DNA of 64,000 nucleotides, from NCBI RefSeq assembly GCF_002238045.1, contig NZ_NBYO01000002.1:822633-886632 (forward strand), written 5' to 3'. The notes beneath the pieces were generated by a model, which did no database searches, was not told the origin of the DNA, and worked only from the letters and a program-made list of their open reading frames with translations. The stretch comes from Notoacmeibacter marinus (GTDB lineage Bacteria > Pseudomonadota > Alphaproteobacteria > Rhizobiales > Rhizobiaceae). Shown here piece by piece: positions 63,553 through 64,000 of this stretch (within the stretch, counting starts at the first letter, position 1; each line of letters begins with the position of its first letter). The translations under genes were made by a program, and so were the position numbers.

Positions 63553-63923
63553 GACGCAATCGCTGGTCCCGCCGCGCGAGAAGAAAGCTCCGTCCGTCGG
63601 GCGATTGCTCAACCCCCGCCGAGCGGCGCGTCGACACTAACCGAACTCCGGTCGCAGGTTCAGTGGCAGGTCAGGGTATCTGACACCGTCAGCATGGCAT
63701 GTTGGGAGGATGCGACGCGCTTATAAATGAGACGAAGACTGTTCCTTGATATGCGCCGGCGTGACCAAATCAGATCGTTGTCTACGGCTGGCAGAGCGGC
63801 TGCGGTATGCCGGCAGGCCATACCTCGCGCGGACACGGCCGGGATAGCGATAATCTGGGATTTCAGCGATGTCGGCGTTACCGATGCGACATCTGGAGGT
63901 AGTTGTATTCTTGGGGGAATGTT
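63553..63923. other. Intergenic region between IS remnant and tRNA
   Basis: About 370 bases with no supported gene. Frames running through it have no family features and mostly continue from the transposase fragment. Confidence 0.4.

Positions 63924-64000
<77 letters not shown>

Overview
The window looks like chromosomal DNA from a GC-rich alphaproteobacterium, most likely of the Hyphomicrobiales (Rhizobiales). Reasons: a Tat-exported clade I NosZ in a nosRZDFYLX operon, pseudoazurin with copper NirK and NirV, norCBQD, an NnrR-type regulator with TTGCG-N4-CGCAA boxes, a Zur-type operator, and an initiator tRNA with a C1-A72 mismatch. No phage, plasmid or CRISPR structure was seen. The only mobile-element trace is a broken IS3-family transposase near the right end.

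Layout. (A) 1-4432, plus strand: end of a branched-chain-type ABC operon (solute-binding protein, LivF-like ATPase), a phenylacetate-CoA-ligase-like protein and a thiolase. (B) 4661-25102: a denitrification supercluster holding a Crp/Fnr regulator, nosRZDFYLX (minus), nnrS, paz-nirK-nirV (minus), nnrR, norCBQD with two small membrane proteins, a DUF2892-type protein and another Crp/Fnr regulator. It covers nitrite to N2; no respiratory nitrate reductase is in view. Two classes of Crp/Fnr-type boxes sit in front of these operons. (C) 25240-29091, minus: RidA, a copper amine oxidase and a FeaR-like AraC regulator, probably an amine nitrogen-source module. (D) 29469-41522, plus: nitrate assimilation, with the NasT antiterminator and NasS sensor, a structured leader, an NrtA/NrtB/fused-NrtCD importer, NirB, NirD and NasA. 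(E) 41633-47747, minus: GntR regulator, Cys/Met-type PLP enzyme and a sugar-type ABC importer in one operon.

(F) 48079-52220: a Zur-like operator, a FecBCD-type importer (ATPase, binding protein, permease), a COG3904-like lipoprotein, and a second Zur-like box before a small lipoprotein. This looks like a zinc-limitation locus. (G) 52534-55868: SH3-domain protein with an acidic tail, a two-component system and a four-EF-hand exported protein. (H) 56055-62989: a winged-helix/degenerate cyclase/TolB-like membrane protein divergent from a type I secretion pair, followed by a CAP-domain protein without signal peptide that is probably its substrate. (I) 63080-64000: transposase remnant and a complete initiator tRNA-Met at the window edge.

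The denitrification and nitrate genes form a connected nitrogen programme: the supercluster respires nitrite through NO and N2O to N2, while region D imports nitrate and reduces it to ammonium, and region C may release ammonium from amines. The best leads for something not well described are the Zur-boxed FecBCD locus, the GntR/PLP/sugar-ABC operon, the type I-secreted CAP protein with its divergent cyclase-like regulator, the NasT leader, and the matching of a changed NnrR recognition helix to a changed operator.
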